Assembly: GCF_032191775.1 (NCBI RefSeq)
Contig: NZ_CP132507.1
Coordinates: 273,001-337,000, forward strand
From: Rhodoferax mekongensis
GTDB lineage: Bacteria > Pseudomonadota > Gammaproteobacteria > Burkholderiales > Burkholderiaceae_C
Reading direction: 5' to 3'
DNA length: 64,000 bases
A model generated the notes under the pieces. That model was not told where the DNA came from. It was given only the letters and a program-made list of their open reading frames with translations, and did not search any database. This document shows, piece after piece, positions 10,277-20,747 of this stretch (position 1 is the first letter of the stretch; every line of letters begins with the position of its first letter). The position numbers were made by a program, and so were the translations under genes.

Positions 10277-11449
10277 TTACTTGACCGAGCCGGACAGCAA
10301 GCCGCGCACAAAAAAGCGCTGCAAGGAGAAGAAAACAGCGACCGGGACCGCAATCGACACGAATGCGCTGGCCGTCAGAATCTCCCAGCTCTCACCGCGT
10401 GAACCCAGCAAATCATTAAGCTTGATGGTCAGCACCACCTGGTCCGGCGCCTTGCCCAGGAACACCAGCGCAATCAGGAAGTCATTCCACACCCAGAGGA
10501 ACTGGAAGATCGCAAAACTGGCCAACGCCGGAATGGACAGAGGCAACACGATGCCGGTAAAAATCTGAAAGTGCGAGGCGCCATCCATACGCGCACTTTC
10601 GATAATGTCGCGTGGCAATGAAGCGATGTAGTTGCGCAACAAGTAGATTGCCAGCGGCAAACCGAACGCAGAGTGGGCCAACCAAACGCCGAGGTAAGTT
10701 TTGGACTCTGTCCCGAAGGCCTCGCCCACCTGGTTGTACAGGCGCAGCAGCGGAATCAGCGACATCTGCAGAGGCACCACCAGCAGGCCAACCACCACAA
10801 TGAACAGGAATTTGCGGCCGGGGAACTCCATCCAGCTGAAGGCGTAAGCGGCAAACGCGGCAATCAGGATGGGGATGAACGTGGCGGGAATTGTTACCTT
10901 GAAGGTATTCAGGAAGGCTTGACCCACGCCCTCGCCTGCAATCACTTTTTCGTAGTTTTGCGTCATGAACACCGGGGGTGATTCGGCAACATAAAACACG
11001 CGGACACCGCGGTCCTTGTCGTAGGGCTGACTGAGCTCCAGGCGGTAGCTGCCATCGGCTTGTACGGTCAAGGTGCCGTCGGACTTGCCGTCTTCTTCAT
11101 CAAAGACCTGTCCATCGGCCACTTCCACAGACGTACCCACTGCAAATTCGTTGGGATTAGAGGACTTCAGCGAGAACTTCTTGATCTTGACGCCGCCACC
11201 CTCAGGAAACAGGCGACCGCTTATGACATAGCGGTCACCCTCTTTCACCAGACTCTGTGCTCCTGCGGTACGACGCATGTCGGCACGTGTCTGAGTGGAG
11301 AGGGCTGTCCACCAGCCGCTGGACACCAGCTGTGTCTTTTCACGGAAGCTCGATACCAGCAGGCCGAATGTCGGCAACACCCACATCAGCACAATGACCA
11401 GCAACAGGCCCTGCGCCATCAATGAAGGGAGAGAGAAATACTTTTTCAT
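10277..11449 (-). CDS. aglG: Alpha-glucoside ABC transporter permease AglG
   Basis: A 390-residue permease, longer than the usual 280 or so. After one N-terminal membrane segment (about residues 10-32) comes a soluble stretch of roughly 140 residues, probably periplasmic, before the remaining membrane segments. The EAA loop for contact with the ATPase is [16 protein letters not shown]. An inserted domain like this is typical of AglG/MalG-type subunits in alpha-glucoside importers. The start overlaps the aglF stop by four bases (ATGA), so the two permeases are translationally coupled. Confidence 0.9.
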   Translation of the reverse strand: MKKYFSLPSLMAQGLLLVIVLMWVLPTFGLLVSSFREKTQLVSSGWWTALSTQTRADMRRTAGAQSLVKEGDRYVISGRLFPEGGGVKIKKFSLKSSNPNEFAVGTSVEVADGQVFDEEDGKSDGTLTVQADGSYRLELSQPYDKDRGVRVFYVAESPPVFMTQNYEKVIAGEGVGQAFLNTFKVTIPATFIPILIAAFAAYAFSWMEFPGRKFLFIVVVGLLVVPLQMSLIPLLRLYNQVGEAFGTESKTYLGVWLAHSAFGLPLAIYLLRNYIASLPRDIIESARMDGASHFQIFTGIVLPLSIPALASFAIFQFLWVWNDFLIALVFLGKAPDQVVLTIKLNDLLGSRGESWEILTASAFVSIAVPVAVFFSLQRFFVRGLLSGSVK

Positions 11450-12450
11450 CGCTGTGCCTCCTCGGTGCGGAAGCGGCGGATATTGAATGCCATCACCGGT
11501 ACCACTGCAAACATCAAAACCATCGCCAGGGTAGAGCTGCGGCCGTAGTCGCCACCACCACGGAACATCCAGTCGTACATCAGATTACCCAGCACGCTGG
11601 TATCCCATTGGCCACCGGTCATGGCCATCACAATGTCGAACACCTTGAGCACTGTAATAGTGATGGTGGTCCACACCACCAGAATGGTGGACATAACTTG
11701 CGGCACCATGATTTCAAAGAAAATTTGGAGTTCGCTGGCGCCATCGATACGGGCTGCCTCGATGGTTTCATTGGGAACTCCGCGCAAAGCGGCGGAAAGA
11801 ATCACCATGGCAAAGCCTGTCTGGATCCAGATCAGGATGGCCATCAGGAAAAAGTTATTCCAGAAGGGAATGGTGACCCATGCCTGAGGCTGGAAACCCA
11901 TGCCCATGACGATGGCGTTCAAGATGCCGATCTGGTCGGCCTCAGGGCCGCGGAAGTCGTACACAAACTTCCAGATCACGCTGGCACCCACAAAGCTGAT
12001 GGCCATGGGCATGAACACCATGGATTTGGCAAAGCCGCCCCACCACACACGATCCGCCAGCACCGCAACCACGAGGCCGAGCGCAGTAGCGGCAGCGGGC
12101 ACCACCAGCAGCCACATGAAGTTGTTGCGGATGGTCAGCAAGAAGTTTTGATCGACAAAGACCCAACGGAAGTTGGCAAGTCCGACAAACTGCTCTCCGG
12201 TGGCGTCATAGAAACTCAAACGGAAAGTTTCAAACAGGGGGTACACGAGGTACGTGCCCAACAGCAACAAGGCCGGGGCAATGAATAACCAGGGTCGCAC
12301 ATGGGTGCGCAACATTTCACGGCCGTGCTTGCTGCCGATCGGCAGGTGAATAATTTTGTCCAACACAAAGTTGGAGCCGGCGAAGTACAGCAGGCAGAAC
12401 GCAATGCTGACCAATACAGCGGATATGGTCTGGATAACTTGATCAGTCAT
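11446..12450 (-). CDS. aglF: Alpha-glucoside ABC transporter permease AglF
   Basis: The 334-residue partner permease, with an N-terminal membrane segment, a short cytoplasmic part, then about six more segments. The EAA loop reads [19 protein letters not shown]. It forms the membrane channel with AglG, powered by AglK and fed by AglE. The gene lies 101 bases after aglE and is coupled to aglG. Confidence 0.9.
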   Translation of the reverse strand: MTDQVIQTISAVLVSIAFCLLYFAGSNFVLDKIIHLPIGSKHGREMLRTHVRPWLFIAPALLLLGTYLVYPLFETFRLSFYDATGEQFVGLANFRWVFVDQNFLLTIRNNFMWLLVVPAAATALGLVVAVLADRVWWGGFAKSMVFMPMAISFVGASVIWKFVYDFRGPEADQIGILNAIVMGMGFQPQAWVTIPFWNNFFLMAILIWIQTGFAMVILSAALRGVPNETIEAARIDGASELQIFFEIMVPQVMSTILVVWTTITITVLKVFDIVMAMTGGQWDTSVLGNLMYDWMFRGGGDYGRSSTLAMVLMFAVVPVMAFNIRRFRTEEAQR

Positions 12451-12551
12451 GGGATCAATGCTTTTGCGTGTCGTGAAGGAGATTTCAAAAGGGCCGGCAG
12501 CCGAAGCCGCCGGCCTGAAGACGTGCTGTGAAGCGACGTCAGAGGAGATAC

Positions 12552-13853
12552 TTACTTGATAGCGTCCCAGCTCTTCTGGATTTCGTCAGCCACTTCTTTG
12601 GCAGATGCGCCGCCGGAGTAGTTGACCATGCCCTTCCAGAAGCTGCCTGCGCCCACTGCGCCGGGCATCAGGTCAGAACCGTCAAAGCGGAAAGTCGTGG
12701 CGTTTTGCAGGATCTCGCCTTGCTTCTTCAGCGAGGCTGTCTTGTACTTGGCCAGGTCCACACCCTTGTGCGGTGTCAGGAAGCCGCCTTCAGCCATCCA
12801 GATTTCATGCGACTGGGGGTGCTGCAGGTATTCCATGAATGCACGTGCGCCCTTGCTTTCCTTGGTGATGGTCATGATGGTGCCACCGCCCAGAACGGGG
12901 TTGCCGAGCTTCTTGCTGCTGTAAGAAGGGAAGTAGAAGAAGTCCGCTTCATCAGACTTGCCTTCGGGGAAGAATGCAGGAATGAAGGAAGCTTGACGGT
13001 GCATGTAGCACTTGGGTGGGGAGCCGAACAGGCCCTTGGGGCTGTCCTTGAAGCTCACCGTAGCCACTGCCTTGGCGCCGCCGTCCACATAGGCGTCGTT
13101 CTTGGCGAACCAGCCGTAGGCTTCGATCGCTTCGATCACGCGCTTGTCGTTGAACTTCATCTTGTTGCTGACCCACTGGTCGTACACCTCGGGAGTCTGG
13201 GTGCGCAACATCATGTCTTCTACCCAGTCGGTAGCAGGCCAGCCGGTTGCAGCGTCAGAGCCCAGACCGATACACCATGGCTTACCGCCATCGGCTGCGA
13301 TCTTCTTGGTCAACGCCTGCAGTTCTTCCATGGACTTGGGCACTTTGTAGCCCTTTTCCTTGAAGTTCTCAGGGATGTACCACACCAAGCTCTTCACGTT
13401 CACGTTGTAGAACATGCCGTAGAACTCTTTTTTGCCGGCCTTGTTGGCGTAGGTACCCAGATCAGCCCAGGAGCTGCCTGCGGCGTAGTTCTTTTTGACC
13501 CATTCCTGAGCCTTGGGGCCCAGTGGTTTCAGGCCGTCGATAGCTGCCATGTTGGCGGCCAGACCTGGCTGGGGGAACACCGAGATATTGGAGGGAGAAC
13601 CTGCCTTGATGTCGATCACGATCTGCTGCTCGGAGCTCTGTGAGCAGGAGTGCTTCACGGTAGCGCCAGTGGCCTTTTCAAAATTCGCGATTACCTTTTT
13701 GAACATGCCTTCTTCGGCACCAGTCCAAGGGCAGGTGATGGTGATGACTTCACCCTTCAGGTCCGGCCCTTTGTAATCTGCAGCCATCGCCGGAGCGGCA
13801 ACTGCACCCAACACCAGAGCGGATGCTCCGGCAATCATGGTCTTCTTCATCAT
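12552..13853 (-). CDS. aglE: Alpha-glucoside ABC transporter substrate-binding protein AglE
   Basis: A periplasmic binding protein of 433 residues that captures the sugar for AglFG. Two adjacent ATG codons (13853 and 13850) follow AGGAGA; either is possible. A clear Sec signal peptide runs to AAPAMA, with cleavage likely before ADYKG. The body matches the group-1 sugar-binding fold (TITCPWTGAEEGMFKKVI near the start), a family that includes AglE. The gap of 59 bases to the ATPase gene upstream makes co-transcription likely. Confidence 0.9.
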   Translation of the reverse strand: MMKKTMIAGASALVLGAVAAPAMAADYKGPDLKGEVITITCPWTGAEEGMFKKVIANFEKATGATVKHSCSQSSEQQIVIDIKAGSPSNISVFPQPGLAANMAAIDGLKPLGPKAQEWVKKNYAAGSSWADLGTYANKAGKKEFYGMFYNVNVKSLVWYIPENFKEKGYKVPKSMEELQALTKKIAADGGKPWCIGLGSDAATGWPATDWVEDMMLRTQTPEVYDQWVSNKMKFNDKRVIEAIEAYGWFAKNDAYVDGGAKAVATVSFKDSPKGLFGSPPKCYMHRQASFIPAFFPEGKSDEADFFYFPSYSSKKLGNPVLGGGTIMTITKESKGARAFMEYLQHPQSHEIWMAEGGFLTPHKGVDLAKYKTASLKKQGEILQNATTFRFDGSDLMPGAVGAGSFWKGMVNYSGGASAKEVADEIQKSWDAIK

Positions 13854-13912
13854 CGTCTTCTCCTCATGGTGCATCGCGGCCCATCCGCGACACGTTAAAA
13901 AAACTGGTGGCT

Positions 13913-14917
<1,005 letters not shown>

Positions 14918-15043
14918 AGAAATGCTCCTGACGGGGTGCGCAGCCGGTTGGTGGCTGCGACAAGATTTCATGAATCGTAATTAAATTACCTTTCAATCCA
15001 CCTCGGGAAAACCCTTGAATCAGGCATTTTCCGGAGCTTTTTT

Positions 15044-15071
15044 TACAAAATCAAAACCGATTTTGTACAAA
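15044..15071. repeat. Perfect inverted repeat in the agl leader
   Basis: TACAAAATC (15044-15052) and GATTTTGTA (15059-15067) are exact inverted copies with six bases between; the right arm continues into the palindrome TTTGTACAAA (15062-15071). It lies between the agl promoter and aglK. It could be a second operator or an RNA hairpin. The run of A rather than T after it on the minus strand argues against a terminator for that strand. Confidence 0.6.
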
Positions 15072-15121
15072 GATGCCACACCGGCGGCAAACCCCAAGGA
15101 GACGTGTCCGGGTTGGCAATA

Positions 15122-15158
15122 AAGTTACCTATGAGTTACGTTTTGACAACGTTTTCAA
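15122..15158 (-). promoter_or_regulatory. agl promoter with overlapping LacI-family operator
   Basis: On the minus strand TTGTCA (15144-15149) and TAACTT (15122-15127) are separated by 16 bases. The -35 box lies inside the 16-base near-palindrome TTGACAACGTTTTCAA (15143-15158), with the central CG of LacI-family operators. A bound repressor would block the -35 element. No LacI-type gene is in the window. The site also encodes the last residues of the small gene ending at 15136. Confidence 0.7.
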
Positions 15159-15465
15159 GATTTTGCCACGGCCACGACAAAATTTCAGCCATTCGTTGCA
15201 CGACCCAGCGCGATTGAGCGTCATTGAGGACACAAGGCTCTGTACGTAATCCGCTGTAACAGCGCTCCATCACGTCTTGCTCTGTCACACCCAGCTTGAA
15301 CTGCAGGTCAGCCGCGGTGGGGGCCAGCATGTTGGCCATGTCTTCGCAAAGCTCATAGTCCGCAAGGACCTGTGTCGATGGCGCAGTGGGCTTGCTGCGC
15401 CCACTAGGCTCATACAACGCCAAAAAGGAAGGGGGAATGTCGATTTGGGGGGCGTGTTCGGTCAT
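15136..15465 (-). CDS. Small conserved-looking hypothetical protein
   Basis: A 109-residue acidic-to-neutral protein from the ATG at 15465 (MTEHAPQIDIPPSF). It has no signal peptide, membrane segment or motif I recognise. The middle is helical in character (ADYELCEDMANMLAPTAADL) and the end has two Trp-rich turns (ILSWPWQNLENV). Codon pattern fits neighbouring genes. It follows the tyrosine phosphatase gene on the same strand after 43 bases. Its last codons lie over the agl operator and -35 box, so the end of this gene and the agl promoter are superimposed. Function unknown. Confidence 0.7.
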   Translation of the reverse strand: MTEHAPQIDIPPSFLALYEPSGRSKPTAPSTQVLADYELCEDMANMLAPTAADLQFKLGVTEQDVMERCYSGLRTEPCVLNDAQSRWVVQRMAEILSWPWQNLENVVKT

Positions 15466-15508
15466 GAGCCATTGTGGCTCAGCCCCCCTGCGCTTCGCGC
15501 CAACCCGC

Positions 15509-16009
15509 CTACAAGAAGCGCCGGCCCTGTCGCTCCACATGGAGCAACACGCCATCACAGGCGTCCTCCACGAGGTCCAAAACGGCCTCGAAGCCCGCGT
15601 CACCGCCGTAGTAGGGGTCGTGCACCACCGGAGCATCATGGCGCTGACAAAACTCAGTCAGGCGGCGCACCTTGTGGCCTGCGTACGGTGGGCAAAGTGC
15701 TTGCACCAAGGCGAGGTTGTCCCAGTCCATCACCAGAATCAGGTCAGCGCGCGCAAAGTCTTGCTCCACCATTTGCCGGGCCCGCAGGTCAGCAAGGTCA
15801 TAGCCTCGGCGCCGGGCGTGTGTCTGGCTACGGACGTCTGGTGCTTCACCGGGGTGGTAATTGTGGGTGCCGGCAGAGTCCACGTGAACACGCTCACTCC
15901 AGCCCCGCGCGGCCACCTTGTGGCGCATGACGCCATGGGCAGTCGGGCTGCGGCAGATGTTGCCCATGCAGATAAACAAGATTACGAACGGCGAATCAGT
16001 TTTTTGCAT
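15509..16009 (-). CDS. Low-molecular-weight protein-tyrosine phosphatase
   Basis: A 166-residue cytoplasmic phosphatase. The P-loop ICMGNICRSPTA holds the nucleophilic Cys and the Arg (CX5R), and the general acid Asp is in VHDPYYGG. Members dephosphorylate tyrosine kinases of exopolysaccharide systems or small phosphoaryl substrates, but no kinase or export gene is adjacent. The ATG at 16009 was chosen over a TTG at 16012; AGAGG lies nine bases upstream and belongs to a copy of the dispersed hairpin repeat that abuts the start. Confidence 0.92.
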   Translation of the reverse strand: MQKTDSPFVILFICMGNICRSPTAHGVMRHKVAARGWSERVHVDSAGTHNYHPGEAPDVRSQTHARRRGYDLADLRARQMVEQDFARADLILVMDWDNLALVQALCPPYAGHKVRRLTEFCQRHDAPVVHDPYYGGDAGFEAVLDLVEDACDGVLLHVERQGRRFL

Positions 16010-16065
16010 CAAAAATGCCTCTAGCGCCCGCTCAATAGGCGGGAACAGCTACCAATTCGATAGCA
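16010..16065. repeat. Dispersed hairpin repeat, copy 1
   Basis: Copy of a roughly 55-base element with the shared core TAGCTGCTCGCGC...GCGCTAGCAGCTA followed or preceded by A/T-rich ends. This copy is diverged (CTAGCGCCCGCTCAATAGGC, then AACAGCTACCAATTCGATAG). It fills the gap between the helicase gene end and the phosphatase start. Confidence 0.65.
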
Positions 16066-16073
16066 ACCCACAA

Positions 16074-17321
16074 TCAAGCGAGAGGTGGCAGCAGACCGGC
16101 TGCACGTAGTTTGTCTTTTTTGCTGGGTCGACGCCCTTTCACGCCACCAGCCGCCTGATCGGCGCTCACCACGGGCAAGACTTGTTCTGGCTCGAAGCCC
16201 CGGATAGCCTCACGGGGCACCTGCACGCCATTGCGTTTCTCAATCAACGCGAAGTGGGCTGCTGTGTCAGCGCTTACAAAACTCACCGACATGCCAGCCT
16301 GCCCGGCACGGGCGGTTCGCCCGATGCGGTGTACATAGTCCGTGGCGGAACGCGGCAAATCAAAGTTCACCACCACCGGCAGGCCAGCGATATCCACACC
16401 CCTGGCGGCCACATCGGTTGCGACCACCACCTGAACCACGCTGGCTTTGAAGTCTGCCAGCACCTGGGTGCGCTTGCCCTGGCTCAATTGGGCATGGAAT
16501 GGCTCTGCCTGCAACCCCGCACGGCGCAGCTTGTCTGCCACCATTTCCGCCGCGTACTTCGTAGCCACAAACACCAGGACCCGGGGCCACGCCTCTTGCA
16601 CCACCAAGTGCCGAAGCAGTTGCGTGCGCCGTGAAGCATCCACCGTGATCGCATGCTGGGTGATGGCGGGCGCGGCCTGTTCTTCTTGCTTGATGGTGAT
16701 TTCAACAGGCTCGCGCAAACGGGATTCGGCAAGCTGCCGGACCCCCGCGCTGTACGTTGCCGAGAACAGCAAGCTCTGGTGTTGTTTGGGCAACAAGGCA
16801 TCGATGCGATCCAGCTCATCCGCAAATCCAAGATCGAGCATGCGATCGGCTTCATCCAACACCAGGCACCGGATGTGCTGAAGTTGCAGCGCGTTGTGAT
16901 CCACCAGATCCAGCAAGCGACCCGTCGTGGCCACCACAATGTCTGTTCCACCGCGCAAGGCCATCAATTGAGGGTTGATGGACACGCCACCGAACACCAC
17001 CGAGATCTTGGCAGGCAGCCCCGCCGCACGGGCCAGAGTGCTGAGCACGCCACCTACTTGTACGGCCAATTCCCGAGTGGGGACCAAAACGAGTGCTTGA
17101 GGACGACGAGCCCCGGAGGCGGCAGGTGGCGTCCAACGCTGCAGCACGGCCAGCGCGAAGGCCGCCGTCTTGCCGGACCCGGTTTGGGCACATACCAAAA
17201 CATCACGACCTGCCACGGCGGGCGGGATGGCTCCCGTTTGTACCGGTGTGGGTGTGGAAAACTGTTGCTGCACCATGGCAGCAGCGAGGGCCGGCGTCAG
17301 GCCCAGTGAGGAAAACGGCAT
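16074..17321 (-). CDS. DEAD-box ATP-dependent RNA helicase (RhlE-like)
   Basis: A 415-residue helicase with the complete motif set: Q motif TPVQTGAIP, I AQTGSGKT, Ia PTRELA, Ib TTGRLLD, II DEAD, III SAT, IV VLVFVATKYAAE, V VATDVAARGVDI and VI HRIGRTARAG. A basic tail (KGRRPSKKDKLRAAG) could help RNA binding. Such proteins unwind RNA in ribosome assembly and mRNA decay. The short tail and motif style resemble RhlE, but subfamily naming needs a tree. Confidence 0.93.
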   Translation of the reverse strand: MPFSSLGLTPALAAAMVQQQFSTPTPVQTGAIPPAVAGRDVLVCAQTGSGKTAAFALAVLQRWTPPAASGARRPQALVLVPTRELAVQVGGVLSTLARAAGLPAKISVVFGGVSINPQLMALRGGTDIVVATTGRLLDLVDHNALQLQHIRCLVLDEADRMLDLGFADELDRIDALLPKQHQSLLFSATYSAGVRQLAESRLREPVEITIKQEEQAAPAITQHAITVDASRRTQLLRHLVVQEAWPRVLVFVATKYAAEMVADKLRRAGLQAEPFHAQLSQGKRTQVLADFKASVVQVVVATDVAARGVDIAGLPVVVNFDLPRSATDYVHRIGRTARAGQAGMSVSFVSADTAAHFALIEKRNGVQVPREAIRGFEPEQVLPVVSADQAAGGVKGRRPSKKDKLRAAGLLPPLA

Positions 17322-17369
17322 AGAGGGTTACTCAGTGGCAGCCACGGCGGCATGAGCCCCCGCAGCCGT

Positions 17370-18005
17370 TCAAGCGGCAGGGCCGCGTTTGGGTTGTGCA
17401 GGCGCGTGGATGAATTGACCGTTGCGATTCAAACGGGTGGCCAACGCATCCAGATAGCCCAGCAGACGCTCTGCTTGCAAGGGCTTTTGATACAAAGTGA
17501 CCCAATTGGGCAAACGGCCGTCCTCGTCCACTTCCTTGCGGGTCAAGGCGGTAAGCACAATGACCTCGATGGACTGATAGGCCTGCTCCTGCGCCATGGC
17601 ATTGATGAGGTGGTAGCCGTCGAACGGCGTCATCATCAAATCGGTCACCACCAGATCGGGGCGCTGGCGTTCCAGTTGGATGAGCGCCTGGGAGGCGTCG
17701 CTGGCTACGGTCAAGGCCACTTCATGACCACCGCGGGCCAGCAATGCCTGAAAGTAAGCGACTTGAACCGGATCGTCTTCTGCCAACAATACGCGCATGG
17801 GACGAGCGCCGGATTCGCTGGGCGCTGCGGTGCCGCGGGACTGCACCAACTTGTCGATGGCGCTACGGAAAATGCGGCGATGGCCACCGGGCGTGACCCA
17901 GGCTTCGAGCTCACCGCTGATCACCATCTTCTGCACCGAGGTGGTGGACAAGCCCAGAATGCGGGCGGCTTGTTGAGTGGTCAGGACATCGCTGCTGTTG
18001 GTCAT
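17370..18005 (-). CDS. Response-regulator receiver protein with N-terminal excisionase-type HTH
   Basis: A 211-residue protein with an unusual domain order. Residues about 8-50 form a MerR/excisionase (BldC-like) helix-turn-helix with TTQQAARILGLSTTSVQKM and the wing TPGGHRRI. Residues about 70-190 are a receiver domain: LAEDDPVQ acidic pocket, phospho-acceptor Asp in VVTDLMM, Thr in VLTAL and Lys in LYQKPL. Typical response regulators have the receiver first. No histidine kinase lies nearby, so the partner is unknown. The start at 18005 avoids an upstream ATG with no ribosome site. A palindrome lies 68 bases upstream. Confidence 0.85.
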   Translation of the reverse strand: MTNSSDVLTTQQAARILGLSTTSVQKMVISGELEAWVTPGGHRRIFRSAIDKLVQSRGTAAPSESGARPMRVLLAEDDPVQVAYFQALLARGGHEVALTVASDASQALIQLERQRPDLVVTDLMMTPFDGYHLINAMAQEQAYQSIEVIVLTALTRKEVDEDGRLPNWVTLYQKPLQAERLLGYLDALATRLNRNGQFIHAPAQPKRGPAA

Positions 18006-18072
18006 GGTACGGCTGCTGTTGGAGTTCACTAACCCGCACTGAAATTTAAATCTCTCAGTTTTGGGGCTTCCA

Positions 18073-18087
18073 TTGCATTTTATGCAA
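18073..18087. promoter_or_regulatory. Operator-like palindrome upstream of the HTH-receiver gene
   Basis: TTGCAT-TTT-ATGCAA is a perfect 6+3+6 dyad in the gap between the HTH-receiver gene and the small gene on the same strand. It could be an autoregulatory site for the HTH protein. Only its symmetry and place support this. Confidence 0.4.
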
Positions 18088-18195
18088 GTCCTCGGGCTTT
18101 CCGTACACTGATTTAGAGCATGCCCCTTTGGTTTACAAATTCAAAAACAAGTAATTTATGAATTTCAGAAGCCTCTCGCAGAGCGAGAAGTGTTC

Positions 18196-18399
18196 TCAAT
18201 GCCACTCGTTCTTGTCGCCGGGAGTGTTCAACGCGGACAATTCAGCAGGCACCGTCAGCGCATATTCCGGCTCAGGATCCCGGATTTCAATGGGTTTTTC
18301 CAAGCAAGTTTTGAAACCTGAGGGAATTCGGGAGGAAACGTTTGGATTCAGCCAAAAACTGGAAACAAATGGATCCACTGGTTTACGAGATTGCGACAT
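18196..18399 (-). CDS. Small hypothetical protein behind a near-consensus promoter
   Basis: A 67-residue protein from ATG 18399 (MSQSRKPVDPFVSSF), or 70 residues from ATG 18408. It has no signal, membrane segment or known motif; it is rich in Pro and Ser and ends in charged residues (PGDKNEWH). The plus strand is also open here (18158-18415) but has Cys- and Ser-heavy, less protein-like content. The deciding evidence is a near-perfect sigma-70 promoter 32-60 bases upstream on the minus strand. The ribosome site is weak. Function unknown. Confidence 0.5.
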   Translation of the reverse strand: MSQSRKPVDPFVSSFWLNPNVSSRIPSGFKTCLEKPIEIRDPEPEYALTVPAELSALNTPGDKNEWH

Positions 18400-18430
18400 G
18401 ATTTTCATTCGTTAAATTCAATGTATTTGA

Positions 18431-18458
18431 AATATAACGATTCGTCGTATTTTGTCAA
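18431..18458 (-). promoter_or_regulatory. Sigma-70 promoter, near-consensus
   Basis: Minus strand TTGACA (18453-18458), 16 bases, TATATT (18431-18436). Transcription would begin around 18424, just ahead of the small gene at 18399/18408, giving a very short leader. The HTH-receiver gene further down could share this transcript. Confidence 0.7.
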
Positions 18459-18539
18459 CTTTCAAACAAGCAGACGATTACCCGCCACCTCCAGGTTTAA
18501 GCATTCATCCCGACCAACTCCCGGCGCCGCGTGCTTGGA

Positions 18540-19355
18540 TCACACCAAAGCGCGAAGCTCTTGCGCAGCGTCTTGCAAGACGGGGAGCAAGGCAGCGATG
18601 AACTCATCCGTGCTCCACCGGTGCGGTGCGGCCACTACATTCAATGCACCTACGACATGACCACCGGCATTACGCAAGGGTACTGCCAAGGCCTGCACCC
18701 CCAACTCGTGCTCTTGCACAGCAAGGCTGTAGTCTTTTTGGCGAGCCGATTCGATGTGAGAGAGCAAGGTCGGCACATCGGTCACGGTGTGTGCAGTGAG
18801 CCTGCGCAAGGGGTAAGCCTGCAGCCACCCGGTCAATCCGGCGGGGCTGAGTCCTGCCAGCAAGACGCGCCCGGTAGAAGTGGCATGGGCCGGCAGTCGC
18901 GCGCCCAGGTGCAGGCCATAGGCCAACACCTGGGTTTTGCCGGTGGCGGAGCTGCGCCAATCATTGCCACTACGGGCCACGATGACCACCTCGCTGCCAT
19001 CCAGCACCACGGCGGAAAACGATTCCTGGGTCTGGGCTGCCAAACGGTTCAACGTGGGTTGCACCGCCCGGGGAAACCGCGCGGATGACAAATAAGTGCC
19101 GGAGAACCGTAACACCTTGCTGGACAGCCAGAAATAGCTGCCATCACTCTCCAGATACCCCAGCGAGGCCAGCGTCAGCAAATGACGGCGTGCTGCTGCG
19201 CGGGTAATTCCGGCACGCTGGGCGGCCAAAGTGGCATTCAGGCGTTGGCGCTCGGTGTCAAAGCTTTCCAGCACCGCCATGCCCTTGGCCATTCCGGCGA
19301 TCAGATCCGCTTTGGCGATGGATGAGGCAGGGTCTGTCTTGGGGGTTCTTGGCAT
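18540..19355 (-). CDS. pobR: IclR-family transcriptional regulator of 4-hydroxybenzoate use (PobR/PcaU-like)
   Basis: A 271-residue regulator: N-terminal winged HTH (about residues 20-80; AGITRAAARRHLLTLASLGYL) and the C-terminal IclR effector domain (about 90-265; ATSTGRVLLAGLS and SLAVQEHELGVQALAVPL). IclR proteins of the PobR/PcaR/PcaU group activate protocatechuate-pathway genes when aromatic acids bind. It is divergent from pobA with a 128-base gap, the classic arrangement. The start at 19355 has GAGAG upstream; the open frame extends further but into the operator region. The specific ligand is inferred from the neighbour. Confidence 0.85.
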   Translation of the reverse strand: MPRTPKTDPASSIAKADLIAGMAKGMAVLESFDTERQRLNATLAAQRAGITRAAARRHLLTLASLGYLESDGSYFWLSSKVLRFSGTYLSSARFPRAVQPTLNRLAAQTQESFSAVVLDGSEVVIVARSGNDWRSSATGKTQVLAYGLHLGARLPAHATSTGRVLLAGLSPAGLTGWLQAYPLRRLTAHTVTDVPTLLSHIESARQKDYSLAVQEHELGVQALAVPLRNAGGHVVGALNVVAAPHRWSTDEFIAALLPVLQDAAQELRALV

Positions 19356-19373
19356 GTGGAAACTCTCTGTTTT

Positions 19374-19390
19374 TGCGCGACATTCGCGCA
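19374..19390. promoter_or_regulatory. Operator-like dyad between pobR and pobA
   Basis: TGCGCGA-CAT-TCGCGCA is a perfect 7-base inverted repeat with a 3-base centre, 18 bases upstream of the pobR start and about 94 from pobA. It is the most obvious symmetric element in the gap and a candidate PobR site. Confidence 0.5.
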
Positions 19391-19417
19391 TCGATTCCAA
19401 TAATCGCACAAAGTTGA

Positions 19418-20656
<1,239 letters not shown>

Positions 20657-20747
20657 CCGGGCTGCAGCGCGGCGGAATCTCCCCGCCGCTTGTCTGCTTT
20701 CGTTGTCTGGGTTAGTCTGAGCCCCATGCAGGGGGAGAACGCAGATC

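Noticed and set aside
18158..18415. Plus-strand open frame (85 codons) opposite the small minus-strand gene
   Set aside because: No promoter or ribosome site seen, and the minus strand has a near-consensus promoter.
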